A DNA stretch of 50,932 nucleotides, from assembly GCA_032718475.1 (NCBI GenBank), contig JAUCBJ010003018.1, positions 1 through 50,932 on the forward strand, written 5' to 3'. The translations under genes and the position numbers were made by a program. The notes below the pieces were generated by a model. It was not told where the DNA came from, made no database searches, and saw only the letters and a list, made by a program, of their open reading frames with translations. Source of the stretch: Nemertoderma westbladi. Lineage: Eukaryota > Xenacoelomorpha > Nemertodermatida > Nemertodermatidae. Below, one piece after another: positions 34,742-46,826 of this stretch (its first letter is position 1; each line of letters starts with the position of its first letter).

Positions 34742-37232
34742 TTACTAACTGTTCTATGTGGCCCCTTTACTAACTGTTCTATGTGGCCCCTTTACTAACT
34801 GTTCTATGTGACCCCTTTACTAACTGTTCTATGTGGCCCCTTACTAACTGTTCTATGTGACCCCTTACTAACTGTTCTATGTGACCCCTTACTAACTGTT
34901 CTATGTGGCCCCTTTACTAACTTTTCTATGTGACCCCTTTACTAACTGTTCTATGTGACCCCTTTACTAACTGTTCTATGTGGCCCCTTTAACTGTTCTA
35001 TGTGGCCCCCTTACTAACAGTTCTATGTGACCCCTTACTAACTGTTCTATGTGACCCCTTACTAACTATTCTATGTGACCCCTTTACTAACTGTTCTATG
35101 TGGCCCCTTTACTAACTGTTCTATGTGGCCCCTTACTAACTGTTCTAAGTGACCCCTTTAATAACTGTTCTATGTGGTCCCTTTACTAACTATTCTATGT
35201 GACCCCTTACTAACTGTTCTATGTGGCCCCTTTACTAACTGTTCTATGTGGCCCCTTACTAACAGTTCTATGTGGCCCCTTTACTAACTGTTCTATGTGA
35301 CCCCTTTACTAACTGTTCTATGTGACCCCTTTACTAACTGTTCTATGTGACCCCTTTACTAACTGTTCTATGTGGCCCCTTTAACTGTTTTATGTGGCCC
35401 CCTTACTAACAGTTCTATGTGACCCCTTACTAACTGTTCTATGTGACCCCTTACTAACTATTCTATGTGACCCCTTTACTAACTGTTCTATGTGGCCCCT
35501 TTACTAACTGTTCTATGTGGCCCCTTACTAACAGTTCTATGTGGCCTCTTTACTAACTGTTCTATGTGACCCCTTTACTAACTGTTCTATGTGACCCCTT
35601 TACTAACTGTTCTATGTGACCCCTTACTAACTGTTCTATGTGGCCCCTTTACTAACTGTTCTATGTGACCCCTTTACTAACTGTTCTATGTGACCCCTTT
35701 ACTAACTGTTCTATGTGGCCCCTTACTAACTGTTCTCTGTGGCCCCTTTACTAACTTTTCTATGTGACCCCTTTACTAACTGTTCTATGTGACCCCTTTA
35801 CTAACTGTTCTATGTGACCCCTTACTAACTGTTCTACGTGGCCCCCTTACTAACTGTTCTATGTGGCCCCTTACTAACTGTTCTCTGTGGCCCCTTTACT
35901 AACTTTTCTATGTGACCCCTTTACTAACTGTTCTATGTGGCCCCTTTACTAACTGTTCTATGTGGCCCCTTACTAACAGTTCTATGTGGCCCCTTTACTA
36001 ACTGTTCTATGTGACCCCTTTACTAACTGTTCTATGTGACCCCTTTACTAACTGTTCTATGTGACCCCTTACTAACTGTTCTATGTGGCCCCTTTACTAA
36101 CTGTTCTATGTGACCCCTTACTAACTGTTCTACGTGGCCCCCTTACTAACTGTTCTATGTGGCCCCTTTACTAACTGTTCTATGTGACCCCTTACTAACT
36201 GTTCTATGTGACCCCTTACTAACTGTTCTCTGTGGCCCCTTTACTAACTTTTCTATGTGACCCCTTTACTAACTGTTCTATGTGACCCCTTTACTAACTG
36301 TTCTATGTGACCCCTTTACTAACTGTTCTATGTGGCCCCTTTACTAACTGTTCTATGTGGCCCCTTTACTAACTGTTCTATGTGACCCCTTTACTAACTG
36401 TTCTATGTGGCCCCTTTACTAACTCTTCTATGTGGCCCCTTTACTAACTGTTCTATGTGACCCCTTTACTAACTGTTCTATGTGGCCCCTTTACTAACTG
36501 TTCTATGTGACCCCTTTACTAACTGTTCTATGTGGCCCCTTTACTAACTGTTCTATGTGACCCCTTACTAACTGTTCTATGTGACCCCTTACTAACTGTT
36601 CTATGTGACCCCTTTACTAACTGTTCTATGTGGCCCCTTTACTAACTGTTCTATGTGGCCCCTTTACTAACTGTTCTATGTGGCCCCTTTACTAACTGTT
36701 CTATGTGACCCCTTACTAACTGTTCTATGTGACCCCTTTACTAACTATTCTATGTGACCCCTTTACTAACTGTTCTATGTGGCCCCTTTACTAACTGTTC
36801 TATGTGGCCCCTTTACTAACTGTTCTATGTGACCCCTTTACTAACTGTTCTATGTGACCCCTTTACTAACTGTTCTATGTGGCCCCTTTACTAACTGTTC
36901 TATGTGACCCCTTACTAACTGTTCTATGTGACCCCTTTACTAACTGTTCTATGTGGCCCCTTTACTATCTGTTCTATGTGACCCCTTTACTAACTGTTCT
37001 ATGTGGCCCCCTTACTAACTGTTCTATGTGGCCCCCTTACTAACTGTTCTATGTGGCCCCTTACTAACTGTTCTATGTTACCCCTTACTAACTGTTCTAT
37101 GTGACCCCTTACTAACTGTTCTATGTGGCCCCTTTAACTGTTCTATGTGACCCCTTTACTAACTGTTCTATGTGGCCCCTTTACTAACTGTTCTATGTGA
37201 CCCCTTACTAACTGTTCTATGTGACCCCTTTA
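34742..37232. repeat. second copy of the higher-order block
   Basis: Copy of 30440-32930 at an offset of 4302 bp with a handful of substitutions (for example TTTATG at about 35391 and AACTCTTCTA at about 36421). Confidence 0.9.
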
Positions 37233-40200
37233 CTAACTGTTCTATGTGGCCCCTTTACTATCTGTTCTATGTGACCCCTTTACTATCTGTTCTATGTGAC
37301 CCCTTTACTAACTGTTCTATGTGGCCCCTTTACTAACTGTTCTATGTGGCCCCTTTACTAACTGTTCTATGTGGCCCCTTACAAACTGTTCTATGTGGCC
37401 CCTTTACTAACTGTTCTATGTGGCCCCCTTACTAACTGTTCTATGTGACCCCTTTACTAACTGTTCTATGTGACCCCTTTACTAACTGTTCTCTGTGGCC
37501 CCCTTACTATCTGTTCTATGTGGCCCCCTTACTAACTGTTCTATGTGGCCCCTTTAACTGTTCTATGTGACCCCTTTACTAACTGTTCTATGTGGCCCCT
37601 TTACTAACTGTTCTATGTGACCCCTTACTAACTGTTCTATGTGACCCCTTTACTAACTGTTCTATGTGGCCCCTTTTCTATCTGTTCTATGTGGCCCCTT
37701 TACTAACTGTTCTATGTGGCCCCTTTACTAACTGTTCTATGTGACCCCTTACTAACTGTTCTATGTGGCCCCTTTACTAACTATTCTAAGAGTCCCCTTT
37801 ACTAACTGTTCTATGTGACCCCTTACTAACTTTTCTATGTGACCCCTTTACTAACTGTTCTATGTGGCCCCTTACTAACTGTTCTATGTGACCCCTTTAC
37901 TAACTGTTCTATGTGGCCCCTTACTAACTGTTCTATGTGACCCCTTACTAACTTTTCTATGTGACCCCTTTACTAACTGTTCTATGTGGCCCCTTACTAA
38001 CTGTTCTATGTGGCCCCTTACTAACTGTTCTATGTGACCCCTTACTAACTTTTCTATGTGACCCCTTTACTAACTGTTCTATGTGGCCCCTTACTAACTG
38101 TTCTATGTGGCCCCCTTACTAACTGTTCTATGTGGCCCCTTACTAACTGTTCTGTGTGGCCCCTTTACTAACTGTTCTATGTGACCCCTTTACTAACTGT
38201 TCTATGTGACCCCTTTACTAACTGTTCCATGTGGCCCCTTACAAACTTTTCTATGTGACCCCTTTACTAACTGTTCTATGTGGCCCCTTACTAACTTTTC
38301 TATGTGACCCCTTTACTAACTGTTCTGTGTGGCCCCTTTACTAACTGTTCTATGTGACCCCTTTACTAACTGTTCTATGTGGCCCCTTACTAACTGTTCT
38401 ATGTGGCCTCTTTACTAACTGTTCTATGTGACCACTTTACTAACTGTTCTATGTGGCCCCTTACTAACTGTTCTATGTGGCCCCTTTACTAACTGTTCTA
38501 TGTGGCCCCTTTACTAACTGTTCTATGTGGTCCCTTTACTAACTGTTCTATGTGACCCCTTACTAACTGTTCTATGTGGCCCCTTACTAACTGTTCTATG
38601 TGGCCCCTTACTAACTGTTCTATGTGGCCCCCTTACTAACTGTTCCATGTGGCCCCTTACTAACTTTTCTATGTGACCCCTTTACTAACTGTTCTGTGTG
38701 GCCCCTTTACTAACTGTTCTATGTGACCCCTTTACTAACTGTTCTATGTGGCCCCTTACTAACTGTTCTATGTGGCCTCTTTACTAACTGTTCTATGTGA
38801 CCACTTTACTAACTGTTCTATGTGGCCCCTTACTAACTGTTCTATGTGGCCCCTTTACTAACTGTTCTATGTGGCCCCTTTACTAACTGTTCTATGTGGT
38901 CCCTTTACTAACTGTTCCATGTGGCCCCTTACTAACTGTTCCATTTGGCCCCTTTACTAACTGTTCTATGTGGCCCCTTTACTAACTGTTCTATGTGGTC
39001 CCTTTACTAACTGTTCTATGTGACCCCTTTACTAACTGTTCTATGTGGCCCCTTACTAACTGTTCTATGTGACTCCTTTACTAACTGTTCTATGTGACCC
39101 CTTTACTAACTGTTCTATGTGACCCCTTTACTAACTGTTCTATGTGGCCCCTTTACTAACTATTCTAAGAGGCCCCTTTACTAACTGTTCTATGTGACCC
39201 CTTTACTAACTGTTCTATGTGGCCCCTTACTAACTGTTCTATGTGACTCCTTTACTAACTATTCTAAGAGGCCCCTTTACTAACTGTTCCACGTGGCCCC
39301 TTTACTAACTGTTCTATGTGGCCCCTTACTAACTGTTCTATGTGACTCCTTTACTAACTGTTCTATGTGGCCCCTTTACTAACTATTCTAAGAGGCCCCT
39401 TTACTAACTGTTCTATGTGACCCCTTTACTAACTGTTCTATGTGGCACTTTACTAACTGTTCTATGTGGTCCCTTTACTAAATGTTCTATGTGGCCCCTT
39501 TACTAACTATTCTAAGAGGCCCCTTTACTAACTGTTCTATGTGACCCCTTTACTAACTGTCCTATGTGGCACTTTACTAACTGTCCTATGTGGCCCCTTA
39601 CTAACTATTCTAAGAGGCCCCTTTACTAACTGTTCCACGTGGCCCCTTTACTAACTGTTCTATGTGGCCCCTTACTAACTGTTCTATGTGACTCCTTTAC
39701 TAACTGTTCTATGTGGCCCCTTTACTAACTATTCTAAGAGGCCCCTTTACTAACTGTTCTATGTGACCCCTTTACTAACTGTTCTATGTGGCACTTTACT
39801 AACTGTTCTATGTGGTCCCTTTACTAAATGTTCTATGTGGCCCCTTTACTAACTATTCTAAGAGGCCCCTTTACTAACTGTTCTATGTGACCCCTTTACT
39901 AACTGTCCTATGTGGCACTTTACTAACTGTCCTATGTGGCCCCTTACTAACTGTTCTATGTGGCCCCTTTACTAACTGTTCTATGTGGTCCCTTTACTAA
40001 CTGTTCCATGTGGCCCCTTTACTAACTGTTCTATGTGGCCCCTTACTAACTGTTCCATTTGGCCCCTTTACTAACTGTTCTATGTGGCCCCTTTACTAAC
40101 TGTTCTATGTGGTCCCTTTACTAACTGTTCTATGTGGCCCCTTTACTAACTATTCCAAGAGGCCCTTTTACTAACTGTTCTATGTGACCCCTTTACTAAC

Positions 40201-43200
40201 TGTTCTATGTGGTCCCTTTACTAACTGTTCCATGTGGTCCCTTTACTAACTGTTCTATGTGGTCCCTTTACTAACTGTTCCACGTGGCCCCTTTACTAAC
40301 TGTTCTATGTGGCCCCTTACTAACTGTTCTATGTGACTCCTTTACTAACTGTTCTATGTGGCCCCTTTACTAACTATTCCAAGAGGCCCTTTTACTAACT
40401 GTTCTATGTGACCCCTACACTAACTGTTCCACGTGGCCCCTTTACTAACTGTTCTATGTGGCCACTTTACTAACTGTTCTATGTGGCCCCTTTACTAACT
40501 GTTCTATGTGGCCCCTTTACTAACTATTCTAAGAGGCCCCTTTACTAACTGTTCTATGTGGCCCCTTTACTAACTGTTCTAGGTGGCCCCTTTACTAACT
40601 GTTCTATGTGGCCACTTTACTAACTGTTCTATGTGACCCCTTTACTAACAGTTCTATGTGACCCCTTTACTAACTGTTCTATGTGACCCTTTACTAACTG
40701 TTCTATGTGACCCCTTTACTAACAGTTCTATGTGACCCCTTTACTAACTGTTCTATGTGACCCTTTACTAACTGTTCTATGTGGCCCCTTTACTAACTGT
40801 TCTATGTGGCCCCTTTACTAACTGTTCTATGTGGCCACTTTACTAACTGTTCTATGTGACCCCTTTACTAACTGTTCTATGTGGCCCCTTACTAACTGTT
40901 CTATGTGGCCCCTTTACTAACTGTTCTATGTGGCCCCTTTACTAACTGTTCTATGTGGCCCCTTTACTAACTGTTCTATGTGACCCCTTTACTAACTATT
41001 CTATGTGGCCCCTTACTAACTGTTCTATGTGGCCCCTTTACTAACTGTTCTATGTGGCCCCTTTACTAACTGTTCTATATGGCCCCTTTACTAACTGTTC
41101 TATGTGGCCCCTTTACTAACTGTTCTATGTGACCCCTTACTAACTGTTCTATGTGGCCCCTTACTAACTGTTCTATGTGGCCCCTTTACTAACTGTTCTA
41201 TGTGGCCCCTTTACTAACTGTTCTATGTGACCCCTTTACTAACTGTTCTATGTGACCCTTTACTAACTGTTCTATGTGGCCCCTTTACTAACTGTTCTAT
41301 GTGACCCTTTACTAACTGTTCTATGTGGCCCCTTTACTAACTGTTCTATGTGGCCCCTTTACTAACTGTTCTATGTGGCCCCTTTACTAACTGTTCTATG
41401 TGGCCACTTTACTAACTGTTCTATGTGACCCCTTTACTAACTGTTCTATGTGACCCTTTACTAACTGTTCTATGTGGCCCCTTTACTAACTGTTCTATGT
41501 GGCCCCTTTACTAACTGTTCTATGTGACCCCTTACTAACTGTTCTATGTGGCCCCTTACTAACTGTTCTATGTGGCCCCTTTACTAACTGTTCTATGTGG
41601 CCCCTTTACTAACTGTTCTATGTGGCCCCTTTACTAACTGTTCTATGTGACCCCTTTACTAACTATTCTATGTGGCCCCTTACTAACTGTTCTATGTGGC
41701 CCCCTTTACTAACTGTTCTATGTGGCCCCTTTACTAACTTTTCTATGTGACCCCTTTACTAACTGTTCTATGTGGCCCCTTTACTAACTGTTCTATGTGA
41801 CCCCTTACTAACTGTTCTATGTGGCCCCCTTTACTAACTGTTCTATGTGGCCCCTTACTAACTGTTATATGTGGCCCCTTACTAACTGTTCTATGTGGCC
41901 CCTTTACTAACTGTTCTATGTGACCCCTTTACTAACTGTTCTATGTGGCCCCTTTAACTGTTCTATGTGACCCCTTTACTAACTATTATATGTGGCCCCT
42001 TTACTAACTTTTCTATGTGACCCCTTTACTAACTGTTCTGTGTGGCCCCTTTACTAACTGTTCTATGTGACCCCTTTACTAACTGTTCTATGTGACCCCC
42101 TTACTAACTGTTCTATGTGGCCCCCTTTACTAACTGTTCTATGTGGCCCCTTTACTAACTTTTCTATGTGACCCCTTTACTAACTGTTCTGTGTGGCCCC
42201 TTTACTAACTGTTCTATGTGACCCCTTTACTAACTGTTCTATGTGGCCCCTTTACTAACTGTTCTATGTGACCCCTTACTAACTGTTCTATGTGGCCCCT
42301 TACTAACTGTTCTATGTGACCCCTTTACTAACTGTTCTATGTGACCCCTTTACTAACTGTTCTATGTGACCCCTTTACTAACTGTTCTATGTGGCCCCTT
42401 TACTAACTGTTCTATGTGGCCCCTTACTAACTGTTCTAAGTGACCCCTTTACTAACTGTTCTATGTGGTCCCTTTACTAACTGTTCTATGTGGCCCCTTT
42501 ACTAACTGTTCTATGTGGCCCCTTTACTAACTGTTCTATGTGACCCCTTTACTAACTGTTCTATGTGACTCCTTTACTAACTGTTCTATGTGGCCCCTTT
42601 ACTAACTATTCTAAGAGGCCCCTTTACTAACTGTTCTACGTGACCCTTTACTAACTGTTCTATGTGACCCCTTTACTAAATGTTCTATGTGGCCCCTTTA
42701 CTAACTATTCTAAGAGGCCCCTTTACTAATTGTTCTATGTGACCCCTTTACTAACTGTTCTATGTGACTCCTTTACTAACTGTTCTATGTGGCCCCTTTA
42801 CTAACTATTCTAAGAGGCCCCTTTACTAACTGTTCTACGTGACCCTTTACTAACTGTTCTATGTGACCCCTTTACTAAATGTTCTATGTGGCCCCTTTAC
42901 TAACTATTCTATGTGGCCCCCTTACTAACTGTTCTATGTGGCCCCTTTACTAACTGTTCTATGTGACCCCTTTACTAAATGTTCTATGTGACCCCTTTAC
43001 TAACTATTCTATGTGGCCCCTTACTAACTGTTCTATGTGGCCCCCTTTACTAACTGTTCTATGTGACCCCTTACTAACTGTTCTATGTGGTCCCTTTACT
43101 AACTGTTCTATGTGACCCCTTTACTAACTGTTCTATGTGGCCCCTTACTAACTGTTCTATGTGGCCCCCTTTACTAACTGTTCTATGTGACCCCTTTACT

Positions 43201-43922
43201 AACTATTCTATGTGGTCCCTTTACTAACTGTTCTATGTGGTCCCTTTACTAACTGTTCTATGTGACCCCTTTACTAACTGTTCTATGTGGCCCCTTTACT
43301 AACTGTTCTATGTGGCCCCCTTTACTAACTGTTCTATGTGACCCCTTACTAACTGTTCTATGTGGTCCCTTTACTAACTGTTCTATGTGACCCCTTTACT
43401 AACTGTTCTATGTGGTCCCTTTACTAACTGTTCTATGTGACCCCTTTACTAACTATTCTATGTGGCCCCTTTAACTGTTCTATGTGGCCCCTTTACTAAC
43501 TGTTCTATGTGACCCCTTTACTAACTGTTCTATGTGGCCCCTTTACTAACTGTTCTATGTGACCCCTTTACTAACTATTCTATGTGGCCCCCTTACTAAC
43601 TGTTCTATGTGGCCCCCTTACTAACTGTTCTATGTGGCCCCTTACTAACTGTTCTATGTGGCCCCTTTACTAACTGTTCTATGTGGTCCCTTTACTAACT
43701 GTTCTATGTGACCCCTTTACTAACTATTCTATGTGGCCCCTTTACTAACTGTTCTATGTGACTCCTTTACTAACTGTTCTATGTGGCCCCTTTACTAACT
43801 ATTCTAAGAGGCCCCTTTACTAACTGTTCTACGTGACCCTTTACTAACTGTTCTATGTGGCCCCTTTACTAACTGTTCTATGTGACCCCTTACTAACTGT
43901 TCTCTGTGGCCCCCTTACTAAC

Positions 43923-44050
43923 TGTTCTATGTGATCTCGTTGGAATACTGCTGTAAAGTAATTCGGTTCCTCAGGAAAGATTCCGTCCTCCATTTTAAAA
44001 GGATGTGGGATTCTGTCAAACCAGTTCTCAGCTGGTATAATATCGTTTAC
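43923..44050 (-). CDS. ANO: anoctamin exon 1 of those visible (cytoplasmic N-terminal domain)
   Basis: Encodes 42 codons plus CA, ending PFKMEDGIFPEEPNYFTA then VFQRDHIE. The EEPNYFTA stretch is the hallmark of the anoctamin dimerisation domain. The acceptor is TTCTATAG|GTAAAC. The donor that keeps phase is GAACA|GTTAGT, which recreates CAA (Gln) with the first base of the next exon and gives HIEQFIIKDKETFF, matching the family. The obvious alternative donor TTA|GTAAGG three bases later in the exon would break the frame. This donor is the first unit of the 25-bp array that fills the following intron. Confidence 0.88.
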
Positions 44051-44404
44051 CTATAGAATAAAATTATAATAAAGGAATGAATACATTATATAATATTTGA
44101 ACTACTTATAATAGTTAATAATAATAATAATAGTAACTACTTATCTATATAATACAGTAAATATTAGAGTACAATAAATTAATTATGATAATATATTAGA
44201 ATATAGACTTGAATCTATGAAAATATTAATTAAGTAGTTTAATTAAATTAATCAAGAAAGTTATTAAAGTATAAAAACGTTACCGGTAGGTACTATGTAT
44301 GTACAGCAGCAGCAGCACCACAAATGCAACCAAGGCGTTACGTACAATCTGTGCAGTCAGCTGATCGCTAGGTTTCGTCCAACGCAGGTGGCTTTCGGGT
44401 GTTT

Positions 44405-44601
44405 GAAAAAGGTGGACTGGACACAGAAAACATGGACAGACCAATCACGGGCGATTTGCGTCACACAGCATGTCCACTTTTTCAGCTTAGTTGTCCACCT
44501 TTTTCCAATTTGAATAAGGTGGACTGGGTTGAGAAAGAACAGGCAATGAATTGACCAATCAGATTGATTTGCACATTATAGCTGCTCTGTCCACGTTTTT
44601 C
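44405..44601. repeat. tandem pair of short elements with inverted ends
   Basis: Two diverged units (44405-44483, 44512-44601) each begin GAAAAAGGTGGACTGG or GAATAAGGTGGACTGG and end TGTCCACTTTTTC or TGTCCACGTTTTTC. Each has complementary ends, and both share a central GACCAATCA. Probably a duplicated small foldback element. Confidence 0.65.
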
Positions 44602-45210
44602 AAAAAATTTCAGAAGGTTTTTATGGATTATTATTGTTATTATTATCCCATACTTACTGTGAACAACCAGCCAACCGAAGTTGTCGAAATAGGCCTAGTT
44701 CAATAATATGGGGCGAGCCACGCGAAGTCTGTGAGCTGAGCCTTACAGCCTTAGCATCAATATTGGAACGTCAACATTCTAACTCATTACAGTATAAAGT
44801 TAATTATAATAACTACCTATTGTACTGTGAGGAGGGAAATATAATATGCTTTATTTACCGTTCATCCCTGTTATTAAACGACAGAGCGCAGCGAGGGAGG
44901 TAAATAAGTCCCCATATGTTGGGAGTGGCGGTCCGAAACCCTAATTCAAAGTGGAAATGGAGGCCCAAAACCTTATTAAAACTGTCATGTAACCAACCCC
45001 TATATGGAATATTGAAAAAGCGCGCCACACGGGTTCTGGTAAAACGAAAAGCGCGCCAGCCATGACATCAGCATTCAATTCAGCATTCACCATGAAATTT
45101 TGCAATTATTAGGTACTGTCTGACTGTATTATATATATTGTAATAATTTATCAGTTTATACTGCAGCAGACCTACAGTCTGACAGTATTATAATATTAAA
45201 AGGCGAGGGA

Positions 45211-45423
45211 GAGCGTAGCGAGCAAAGACAATTTGCAGATATATTAAGATTAATACAGTATTAGTCAGATAGTACATAGTAGGTCAAGCGATTGTTTTTA
45301 AATATAGATGTGATTAAATTGCGAGCGTAGCGAGCAAGAAAATTTTAAAATTTATAGTAGGCCAACGAACTGTTTTGAAATACAGAATGTGATTATGGAT
45401 TATACATTGAGAGCGTAGCGAGC
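45211..45423. repeat. three diverged units with GAGCGTAGCGAGC
   Basis: The 13-mer occurs at 45211, 45323 and 45411 with partly similar AT-rich sequence between (a GTAGGTC/GTAGGCC motif and TGTGATTA recur). Spacing is 112 and 88 bp. Class unknown; may be part of the LINE 5' region. Confidence 0.55.
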
Positions 45424-45674
45424 ATGATAATGTGGATTTATATTGGTTTGAACACACTCATGCTCATTGAACACACTCATACAACTCATGTAGGGCTTCT
45501 AATGTTACTCATGTAATTTGCTTCAGCCTGTCATGTGGGTTTACCGGCGACAATTTAAAAAAATGCCTACTACTAAATAACTGCTGAACTGTTTATTATT
45601 ATTATTTATTTCGTCGTTAATCTGATAACTTTGAGTATTTTTTTTGGTTTATTTATTGATGATATTTGTTAGCT

Positions 45675-46823
45675 ATGACATCGCGAAGGTTATCCACACC
45701 GTATCAGACGATAAGGCGACAAACTTTGGACGGGAGACCCGTTAATGGCAAGACTACCGTTACCCGTTCTGGCCAAAAGGATACTGTCGGAAACGTTCAG
45801 ACTCAGGAAACTCCGCCTCGCGCTGATGGCCTGCACGAAATAGAGGTTCAATGCTCTGGTTCCAGCTGTGATATTGCAATGATATGTATCACAGCACCCG
45901 GCGTTGATTTCGGCAGCGTAGAATTCTATTGTGGGAAGTGCGTCGCCAAACACGTCTGTAGAATCACTGACAATGCTGATACGATTAGTAAACTTAAGGA
46001 AGAGATCTCTCGGCTCTCCGAGAAAATTAATAATACAGAAACTCGTCTAGGTACTCTTAATAGTAGGGTAACCGATCATCGCACAGAGCTCGAGGATAAA
46101 CTGGAAACCCTGCAGGAAGTAGTGGATTCGCATGCAGTTTCCCGTGATAACAGCAGTGAGTGTGAGAGTATCATTGAAGTTGATAACCAAAACGTACAGT
46201 TTTCCCAGAAATCTGCTGAGGCAGACTATAACGGGCAATGGAAAAAAGTTTTTTCTTCCAAAAGGCGCCATGCAACACCGAGGACTAGAGGAACGAGTAC
46301 ACAGGATAACGTAGCTCTACTTTCTCAGAGGATCAGACATGAGAACTCTGAGCATGATCGCCGAAAAAACAATATTACAATCAGCGGTTTACCGTCGTCC
46401 CCCCATGCGGAAACAGATAAAACTATTCGGGAAATAGCGGCCGAACTTAACGTGTCGATTAGCGATCGTGATTTGACACACCGGCAAGTCGGTAAAACTG
46501 TAGTAGGTATAGCCCCACGAATAGTCGTCACCCTGCCCTCTGATAAGAGGGCCGAACTCATTAAACGCGCAAAAAATCTTCGTCTATCGCAGCGGTTCTC
46601 TACAGTCTATATCTCTCCCGATTATACTCCTGAAGAGGCAGCATTGCGTTTCAGTCTACGTCAGAAACGTCGCGCTCTTACAGCTTCCGACCAGTCCAAA
46701 AAGTGGGTTATTTATGGCGATGAAGTACGCGATGTAGCAACACTGCCAAAGCACCCCACAAACAATAGCACTCAGCCCAACGACAGTAACGCCAATGTTA
46801 TTCCTGCGGAAGCGTTGGATTGA
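45675..46823 (+). CDS. LINE ORF1 protein (Cys-rich finger, coiled coil, RRM-like domain)
   Basis: 382 residues from the ATG at 45675 (the frame is open a few codons further up but without ATG). About residues 55-95 hold a Cys-rich PHD-like finger (CSGSSCDIAM ... FYCGKCVAKHVC). A coiled coil follows at about 100-145 (heptad-like KLKEEISRLSEKINNTETRL). A C-terminal domain of the type seen in LINE ORF1 proteins (NNITISGLPSS ... APRIVVTLPSDKRAELIKRA ... VYISPDYTPEEA) fits a transposase_22/RRM-like RNA-binding fold. Such proteins coat element RNA in the cytoplasm. The ORF ends at TGA followed by CTA, and ORF2 continues in the same frame. Confidence 0.88.
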   Translation: MTSRRLSTPYQTIRRQTLDGRPVNGKTTVTRSGQKDTVGNVQTQETPPRADGLHEIEVQCSGSSCDIAMICITAPGVDFGSVEFYCGKCVAKHVCRITDNADTISKLKEEISRLSEKINNTETRLGTLNSRVTDHRTELEDKLETLQEVVDSHAVSRDNSSECESIIEVDNQNVQFSQKSAEADYNGQWKKVFSSKRRHATPRTRGTSTQDNVALLSQRIRHENSEHDRRKNNITISGLPSSPHAETDKTIREIAAELNVSISDRDLTHRQVGKTVVGIAPRIVVTLPSDKRAELIKRAKNLRLSQRFSTVYISPDYTPEEAALRFSLRQKRRALTASDQSKKWVIYGDEVRDVATLPKHPTNNSTQPNDSNANVIPAEALD

Positions 46824-46826
46824 CTA
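46821..46826 (+). promoter_or_regulatory. candidate stop-codon readthrough site (TGA CTA)
   Basis: The single in-frame stop between ORF1 and ORF2 is TGA followed directly by CTA. UGA-CUA is an established high-readthrough context in animal cells and alphaviruses. The next base is C rather than the G of the best-studied UGA-CUA-G sites. Confidence 0.6.

Larger units (their letters stand above)
23781..43937 (-). repeat. 25-bp minisatellite built on the exon 1 donor (about 800 units, 20 kb)
   Basis: Units of 24-26 bp (mostly 25) fill nearly all of intron 1. On the gene's strand a unit begins GTTAGTAAAGGGG and ends CACATAGAACA, which is the last 11 nt of exon 1 plus the donor and next intron bases. 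The exon-proximal unit (end of exon 1 at 43923) is the authentic junction. Variants include GGCC/GGTC before ACATAG, AATAGTTAG, TCTTAGAATAG and loss of a T in the T run. Blocks of variant units recur, showing higher-order duplication. Confidence 0.97.
12870..44050 (-). other. ANO: anoctamin (TMEM16) gene, internal part: seven exons and six introns
   Basis: Seven minus-strand exons (43923-44050, 23382-23538, 19563-19684, 19203-19337, 18610-18773, 15965-16110, 12870-12944) total 927 nt. They join in perfect phase into 309 codons of an ANO3/4/5/6-like protein, from the N-terminal dimerisation domain (EEPNYFTA) through the first transmembrane helices to just before the next transmembrane segment. 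Anoctamins are calcium-activated chloride channels or phospholipid scramblases; the calcium-binding helices 6-8 would be encoded further left and were not found. Introns are 20384, 3697, 225, 429, 2499 and 3020 nt. Four splice junctions lie in tandem arrays of themselves. First and last exons are not in the recognisable part of the window. Confidence 0.93.
44051..45674. other. gene-free stretch between the first visible anoctamin exon and the LINE
   Basis: No further anoctamin exon was recognised. Contains a pair of short inverted-end elements (44405-44601), three spaced copies of GAGCGTAGCGAGC, and AT-rich sequence that must include the 5' UTR/promoter of the LINE, whose 5' end I cannot place. 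Confidence 0.5.

Noticed and set aside
43914-43925. Exon 1 donor at TTA|GTAAGG
   Set aside because: It looks like a better donor but puts exon 2 out of frame; ACA|GTTAGT restores phase and the family-like sequence.
23781-43937. Short ORFs inside the 25-bp array (for example 26733-26945 and 33951-34166)
   Set aside because: They arise from chance loss of stops in repeated units and change frame with each indel; no real protein.
23781-43937. TACTAAC, the yeast branchpoint consensus, repeated hundreds of times on the plus strand
   Set aside because: The gene is transcribed from the minus strand, so the transcript carries GTTAGTA instead; the match is on the wrong strand.
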